The notes below the pieces were generated by a model that worked only from the letters and a program-made list of their open reading frames with translations, searched no databases and was not told where the DNA came from. Shown here in pieces: positions 59,465-64,000 of a stretch of DNA of 64,000 nt. The stretch spans positions 62,001 through 126,000 of the forward strand of contig JBBDLF010000038.1 in the NCBI GenBank assembly GCA_040879025.1, written 5' to 3'. Both the position numbers and the translations under genes were made by a program. Numbering within the stretch: the first letter of the stretch is position 1; every line of letters starts with the position of its first letter. The stretch comes from JBBDLF01 sp040879025 (GTDB lineage: Bacteria > Pseudomonadota > Gammaproteobacteria > Pseudomonadales > Pseudohongiellaceae).

Positions 59465-59863
59465 ATGAAAAATGCAATGCTTGTGACAGTTAAATATGCC
59501 CTGTTTGTTGCGGGCAGTGTGGTTGCACTGGCTGCAAGCGCGCAGGAAAAGACCCTGCATGACGGTGTGTTTACCGAAGCACAGGCCAAGGCCGGCGAGG
59601 CGGTGTACGAGCAGCGTTGTGTCACCTGCCATGACATGCAATATTACTCAAACGTATTGAGTTCGTGGCAGTCCCAGCCCCTGCTGTATCTGTGGGAGGC
59701 GATCATGGGCCAGATGCCTGCTGACAACCCCGGTTCCATGATGTTTTCGGAATATACCGAGGTGCTGGCCTATATTCTGGATGGTAACGGCTTTCCGGCC
59801 GGAGACACCCCGCTTGATCCCGACCAGGGAATGGACCAGATCAAGATCGTGGCCCCTGATTAA
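59465..59863 (+). CDS. Small periplasmic cytochrome c
   Basis: A single-heme c-type cytochrome of 132 residues, start ATG 59465 behind GGAGGAG. The signal peptide (about 1-26) is cleaved after SASA-like ASA; heme is bound by CVTCH (Cys52, Cys55, His56), and Met84 in GQMP is a likely second ligand. The fold resembles cytochrome c5/c551-like class I domains. The electron partner is unknown; an alternative-oxidase or dehydrogenase gene is not nearby. Confidence 0.88.
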   Translation: MKNAMLVTVKYALFVAGSVVALAASAQEKTLHDGVFTEAQAKAGEAVYEQRCVTCHDMQYYSNVLSSWQSQPLLYLWEAIMGQMPADNPGSMMFSEYTEVLAYILDGNGFPAGDTPLDPDQGMDQIKIVAPD

Positions 59864-59884
59864 CCCTCTGAATCCTCCTGAACA

Positions 59885-59918
59885 GCCCGGGACCGGCTCT
59901 GGCCGGTCTATTCCGGGC
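59885..59918. terminator. Hairpin between convergent cytochrome c and nuclease genes
   Basis: GACCGGC (59891-59897) pairs with GCCGGTC (59902-59908), and the outer GCCCGG/CCGGGC arms extend the stem. It spans the stop codon of the minus-strand nuclease gene, so it may serve as a shared terminator, although no clean T-run is present. Confidence 0.45.
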
Positions 59919-60612
59919 AATCCCGCAAGATAACGGTAATGGTATTCTTGTCCCGCGACTGGATGGTGAGGTCGTATTCCTCGGCGATGGCTTCCCACAG
60001 CCGGGCGTACTGGCACTGATACTCTTCGCGCGGCAGGTAACGGTCCGGTCCGCGTTCGGCCTTGCGGCGGATTTCCCGCTTTTCCACCATCACCAGATTC
60101 ATCGGATCGTTGGCAAACTGCAGTTTCTTGCCGGACGGCCACTGATCGCCACCGTGACTGTGAGCATATTTGAGGGGAATAACGTGGTCCAGGTCTACCT
60201 GGGTGGCCACGGTGAACGTCTTGCCGGTGTACTCATCCAACCACTCGCCGGTACGCACAATGCAGTTTCTGGGGTTGGTGTAGGACACATCAATCCGGCT
60301 GGTCAGAATCAGCATTTCCTGACGGGTTGACTGGCAGTCCTGGTCGAAATCCTGCTCGTAATCCCAGTCCGCCTGATTGAAAAATTTTTCACGATCTTCG
60401 TGGTCGGTGAAAAAACTGTCGCGCCCATACCGGCTGAACGTATCGGGCATTTCGCAGTTGGACATATGACAGTGATAGGAATTCCCGTAGTAGTGGCCGC
60501 CGTTATCATCAATCGCACCGGCGTGCCCATAGGCAAAAGTGGAAGCCACCAGCGCCGCCAGGCTCAGCAGAGAGGCCAGAAAGGCCGGTTGGGGGGCAAA
60601 ATGCCTTTTCAT
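59908..60612 (-). CDS. Secreted HNH-type nuclease (DUF1524/GmrSD C-terminal-like)
   Basis: A 234-residue exported protein with a signal peptide (about residues 1-30, ending AYGHA). After it comes a His/Cys-rich N-terminal segment GGHYYGNSYHCH (about 38-49) of the YHYH-like kind. The nuclease domain has DLDHVIPL (Asp142-His143), then NDPMNLV with Asn172 and a basic KREIRRKAERGPD run, the layout of betabeta-alpha-metal HNH enzymes. Even cysteines (48, 53, 93, 117, 200, 232) fit periplasmic disulfides. Roles in DNA use, biofilm DNA turnover or competition are all possible. Confidence 0.82.
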   Translation of the reverse strand: MKRHFAPQPAFLASLLSLAALVASTFAYGHAGAIDDNGGHYYGNSYHCHMSNCEMPDTFSRYGRDSFFTDHEDREKFFNQADWDYEQDFDQDCQSTRQEMLILTSRIDVSYTNPRNCIVRTGEWLDEYTGKTFTVATQVDLDHVIPLKYAHSHGGDQWPSGKKLQFANDPMNLVMVEKREIRRKAERGPDRYLPREEYQCQYARLWEAIAEEYDLTIQSRDKNTITVILRDCPE

Positions 60613-60670
60613 TGGATCTCCTCGATTGAGTGTTATCCTTTACAGTGACCCAGGGAGCCGGTGTTTATAC

Positions 60671-61555
60671 TCAACCCTGATCAAACAGCATACTTAAATC
60701 TACCGCCTTGCAATTTTTAGTCAAGGCGCCAATGGAAATAAAGTCCACTCCGGTCTCGGCAATCGCCACCAGACTGGTGCGGTCGACGCCTCCCGAGGCT
60801 TCCAGTTGGGTTCGCCCCGCCGAGAGCCTGACCGCCTCATGAAGTGCAGCGAGACTGAAATTGTCCAGCAGCACCGTATCGGGTCCGGCCGCAAGAGCTT
60901 CCTTTAACTGATCGGTATTTTCCACTTCCACTTCCACAGGCTTGTCTGGATGGTTTCGCCGGGCTCGCGCGACAGCCTCGCCGATGGACCCGCAGACGCG
61001 GATATGATTCTCCTTGATCAAAAAAGCATCAAACAGCCCCATTCGATGATTATGGCAGCCCCCGATGCGCACGGCGTATTTTTGCGCGGTGCGCAGTCCG
61101 GGAAGGGTCTTGCGGGTATCCAGCAGCCGGACTGCGGTATGTTTTACCTTGTTCGCGAGTTCCCGGCTGAGGGTTGCGGTACCGGAAAGGGTCTGCAGGA
61201 AGTTGAGTGCACTGCGCTCTCCGGTCAGCAGGCTGCGGGCCTGGCCGCTTATCCTCGCCACAGCCTGGTCGGGGCTGATTGCGTCGCCGTCCTGTACCAG
61301 CCAGTTCACCCGAATGTCAGCATCCAGTTGCCGGAAAACCCTGTCGGCCCAGGGAATTCCGCAGATCACGGCAGACTGTCGACTGAGAATGACAGCGTCG
61401 CAGGTGACGCCGGGCTCAATCAGTTCAGCACTGATATCGCCGCTGCCTGTATCCTCCAGAAGAGCCCGGGAGACGACGTCCCCGATATCATCAGGAAGCG
61501 CGTTGACTGATACTGGCTTATTCACGTTTCGCCCTGCCTGGTCCGGGCCAGTCAA
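60671..61555 (-). CDS. nadC: NadC, nicotinate-nucleotide pyrophosphorylase
   Basis: NadC (quinolinate phosphoribosyltransferase) makes nicotinate mononucleotide from quinolinate and PRPP in NAD synthesis. The 294-residue enzyme shows [26 protein letters not shown] in parts (DTRKTLPG about residues 145-152, [10 protein letters not shown] about 167-176), KENHI and EVEVENTDQ. It is next to the pil genes, as in E. coli and Pseudomonas, and overlaps the upstream protease gene by 4 bp. Confidence 0.96.
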   Translation of the reverse strand: MTGPDQAGRNVNKPVSVNALPDDIGDVVSRALLEDTGSGDISAELIEPGVTCDAVILSRQSAVICGIPWADRVFRQLDADIRVNWLVQDGDAISPDQAVARISGQARSLLTGERSALNFLQTLSGTATLSRELANKVKHTAVRLLDTRKTLPGLRTAQKYAVRIGGCHNHRMGLFDAFLIKENHIRVCGSIGEAVARARRNHPDKPVEVEVENTDQLKEALAAGPDTVLLDNFSLAALHEAVRLSAGRTQLEASGGVDRTSLVAIAETGVDFISIGALTKNCKAVDLSMLFDQG

Positions 61556-62085
61556 AACGGGTAATGGCGAAGAGTAAGCTGATTACCCTGCTGGCTGAAT
61601 TCCACCTGCCGTAACGCACTCATTCCCAACAATATGGTATTACCTGGCATGCTCGGCGTAATGCTGGCACCGATATCCTGCAACACGATATTGCCCAGGC
61701 GCAGCTCCTCAAGCGTTGTGGTATAGACGGTAACAGGCCCGTTGGCTGTAAAGGCCTGTCCGGTATAGCCGATCTGGAGACCGAGATTTTCGGCCACATT
61801 TCCGGGTATCGCCACGTCGGTGGCGCCGGTATCCAGCAGGAATTCCACATCGATGCCATTAATCGCGCCGGTGGTGACATAATGCCCCTGCCGGTTTTGC
61901 TGAAGAATCACTTCCCGAGTGCCGGAATCGGTAATACCGCTCACTGGACTGCGGTTGGGATTGCCCTGCCGCTCCAGAACTCCGTTGAACAGAAGCGTCA
62001 ACAGGGCCAGGCCGGCAACGAAACTGACGACCAGCATGCCCCGTCCAATCGATTTTCCGGGCGGTTCGTTAGAGAATTGTCGCAT
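61552..62085 (-). CDS. Retropepsin-like aspartic protease (TIGR02281 type)
   Basis: A 177-residue membrane-anchored protein with one N-terminal span (about residues 16-35) and a single retropepsin-like domain (about 65-175) with the catalytic DTGA (Asp85-Ala88) and the second conserved segment [13 protein letters not shown] (about 152-164). One Asp motif per chain means the active form should be a dimer. The clan-AA family is widespread but its substrates are unknown. The stop overlaps the nadC start (ATGA), suggesting one transcription unit. Confidence 0.87.
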   Translation of the reverse strand: MRQFSNEPPGKSIGRGMLVVSFVAGLALLTLLFNGVLERQGNPNRSPVSGITDSGTREVILQQNRQGHYVTTGAINGIDVEFLLDTGATDVAIPGNVAENLGLQIGYTGQAFTANGPVTVYTTTLEELRLGNIVLQDIGASITPSMPGNTILLGMSALRQVEFSQQGNQLTLRHYPF

Positions 62086-62338
62086 GTCGTTGGATTATCC
62101 CGTAATCGTGTCGTAATGGAAAGCAGGCAAAGTCGCTGGAAATCACCGAGGCTCCCTGATACCAGGACCGGGAAACGGCTTGTTATTGTAAAAAGCGAGC
62201 CCGGCGATCAGGTCCATTAACGGCTTCTGACCGGGGTGTGAACCAGGTCAATATTTGCGCCACACTTCGGTGTTATAAAAATCCGTAACAAACTCAAGAC
62301 CCGCAATCGCGGGCCTGTGGAAACCGGTGTTTACGGAA

Positions 62339-63907
62339 ATGGGCAATTTCAGGGACAACCTGGGGGCAAGAACAAGTCGGACGAACCTGGGTTTGTCCGA
62401 GAAAATTCGCTGGTCCTTGCGCGAGCGTTTGTGTGAACAGATGCGCCTGTTGATTGCCGATCTGTTCGATGAGACGGATGATTTTCTGTTTGCCAGCGGT
62501 CAGCGGGGTCAGTTCTCACAGGATAGTATCTACCTGAAAGCCATGCGGGAGATTCGCGCCAAGCAGGATCTGTTCGAGGAAACTTTTCTGCGGGTGATCG
62601 GTGAGAATCTGGAAGGAACTCGAACCGGTGTCGACAAGCGTGGGAGCCCGGTGGACGAGTGTGACGAGTCCAGCAACGCGGTGTTTGAAAAGGTTGAAAT
62701 AGACTTGGCGCTGCGGTCGATGGAGCGCAAGGCCCTGAAGCTGTACGCAACCCTCATGCAACAGATTGAACCTCTGGATTCTCACGGCGCGGTGGCCGGA
62801 ATGCTGTCGGCAAACAATGACTTTCTGGTGCAGCATGCCATGGATGCTTTCGAGCAAGCCCAGGAAGAATTCAACCTGCCCCTTGAAGTGCGCCTGGTGT
62901 TGCTTAAATTGTATGAGCAGCATTTTCTGATGAAAATGGAAAAACTTTACCTGGATACCATCAGCATTCTCACCAAAAGCCATGACGAAAAATTTGTCGA
63001 CAAGCTCTATTCGTCATCCACGGTATTTTATGAACGCCGCACTGTACGCCGCAGCGGTCATCCCGAGCGGCATACCAAGCGCCCGAACACGAAGAAGAAA
63101 TCGGAGCTGGTTGAGGATAAAGTCGATGCGATGGTCGCCGGCTACTGCGCTGACACCAGGCTTCCCACCTTTGTGACCACCATGCTCAGGTCGGGATGGC
63201 GCAATGTGTTGTTCATCATCGGGTTGAACAAAGGAATCGACAGCCGCGAATGGGATGACGCAGAACAGACGGCAAAGAAACTGTCTGCGCTGGTAACCGG
63301 CGCAGGAATCGATACAGCCAGACTTGCAGGTCAGCTCAAGAAAGGTTTTAAGCTGATTCAGTACCCGGCCGAAGAACAGGCCACCTTTCTCGCTGAACTC
63401 GATTTGTTCGTCGGTCGTGTGAGCGGCCGCAAGCCTGGGGCGCGAGCGCCTGCGAATTCCGCGGAGAAAGCAGCAAACGCCGGAGCTCGAGATACCGGGG
63501 CTTCAACAAGATCCAATGATAATATTATCGACAGCGACGACATGGATGAACTCGTGGAGATGCTCAGAGGCGGCGCCGATACTGCCTCCAGTGAGACCGA
63601 TGCTCATGACTCACTGAAGCCCTTTCTGACCCAGGTGGATAACCTGATGGACGGAACCGTGGCCAGTTTCATCCGGAACGGAAAGTGGTATAACTGCAAA
63701 ATCTGCCGTTCCACAGCCATCGACAACAGCTTTCAAGTCATCAATTCCCAGGGTAAGGTCGTGCTGGTACGGAGTCGCCTGGGCATGGCGGTTTCATTGC
63801 GGGAAAACCAGATTCGACTGGCCACGGCCGAAACCAGTGAACTGGCATCCAGGCACACGGTATTGCAGGCGGCACCTCGGTTCAGGGCTGGACTGAAGCC
63901 CCACTGA
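62339..63907 (+). CDS. DUF1631 family protein, short version
   Basis: Cytoplasmic protein with the DUF1631 signature: N-terminal helical FxxNLxxARxxxGLSEKIRW-like start, the middle segment MEKLYLDTISIL, and C-terminal beta-rich WYNCKICRSTAIDNSFQVINSQGKV-like segment (about residues 440-500) seen in this family. Function is unknown. From ATG 62339 it has 522 residues; a GTG at 62327 would add four. Many DUF1631 proteins are about 700-780 residues, so this copy lacks perhaps 200, mainly in the N-terminal half and linker. It starts about 250 bp from the divergent retropepsin gene. Confidence 0.75.
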   Translation: MGNFRDNLGARTSRTNLGLSEKIRWSLRERLCEQMRLLIADLFDETDDFLFASGQRGQFSQDSIYLKAMREIRAKQDLFEETFLRVIGENLEGTRTGVDKRGSPVDECDESSNAVFEKVEIDLALRSMERKALKLYATLMQQIEPLDSHGAVAGMLSANNDFLVQHAMDAFEQAQEEFNLPLEVRLVLLKLYEQHFLMKMEKLYLDTISILTKSHDEKFVDKLYSSSTVFYERRTVRRSGHPERHTKRPNTKKKSELVEDKVDAMVAGYCADTRLPTFVTTMLRSGWRNVLFIIGLNKGIDSREWDDAEQTAKKLSALVTGAGIDTARLAGQLKKGFKLIQYPAEEQATFLAELDLFVGRVSGRKPGARAPANSAEKAANAGARDTGASTRSNDNIIDSDDMDELVEMLRGGADTASSETDAHDSLKPFLTQVDNLMDGTVASFIRNGKWYNCKICRSTAIDNSFQVINSQGKVVLVRSRLGMAVSLRENQIRLATAETSELASRHTVLQAAPRFRAGLKPH

Positions 63908-64000
63908 CGGATCACGAAACGGATTTCTCCAGATCGTCTTTTTTGTCCTTTCTGTCCGGTTTCACCCTTGTGCTGAGTGGCTGTGATGGCTAGCATGGCC

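Overview
The window is a chromosomal core segment of a gammaproteobacterium with moderately GC-rich DNA. Gene order from lptA to secA closely follows Pseudomonas aeruginosa (lptA-lptC-kdsC-kdsD, ibaG-murA-hisG-hisD, algW, cysNC-cysD, zapE-rplM-rpsI, pet genes, sspAB, dolP-diaA-yraN-lpoA-rsmI, rnpB, the complete dcw cluster, lpxC, secA, argJ). The right third follows the secA-mutT-yacG-coaE-pilDCBA-nadC order known from many gammaproteobacteria. I place it near Pseudomonadales but cannot name a genus. No prophage, CRISPR array, tRNA or rRNA gene was seen; the only mobile-looking DNA is a 268 bp inverted-repeat element.

Layout. 1-9000: LPS transport and Kdo synthesis on the minus strand (lptA partial, lptC, kdsC, kdsD, yrbG); on the plus strand a lone mlaC, then ibaG, murA, hisG and hisD; then a DegS/AlgW protease. 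9000-16300: MITE-like element, Nif3 protein, cysNC/cysD sulfate activation, zapG, zapE, and the ribosomal rplM-rpsI operon. 16300-25350: Rieske protein and a fused cytochrome b/c1 gene, sspA-sspB, dolP-diaA-yraN-lpoA, rsmI and RNase P RNA. 25500-43800: one long same-strand cluster for peptidoglycan precursor synthesis and division (mraZ to ftsZ) ending in lpxC, headed by a recognisable sigma70 promoter and MraZ operator. 43900-50000: M23 peptidase, secA, argJ, Nudix/ThiE fusion. 50300-63900: an unrecognised exported protein, yacG-coaE, type IV pilus genes pilD, pilC, pilB, tfpZ and two pilins under a sigma54-type promoter, a small cytochrome c, a secreted HNH nuclease, nadC, a retropepsin-like protease and a DUF1631 protein.

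Functionally the window is dominated by envelope work: LPS, lipid transport, peptidoglycan, division, Sec export and pili, with respiratory complex III and sulfate assimilation between.

The most unusual observations are: (a) the cytochrome b-cytochrome c1 polyprotein beside a Rieske protein with an altered first cluster-binding box; (b) short tandem repeats starting at stop codons, above all three overlapping five-codon mini-ORFs that run in an ATGA chain into sspB; (c) mlaC without mlaFED or mlaB; (d) a Fur-box-like palindrome inside a hairpin between zapE and rplM; (e) a sigma54 promoter with upstream TGTC sites in front of duplicated pilins; (f) an N-terminally short PilB. I found no clearly new multi-gene system; the best candidates for something undescribed are (a), (b) and the exported 681-residue protein.
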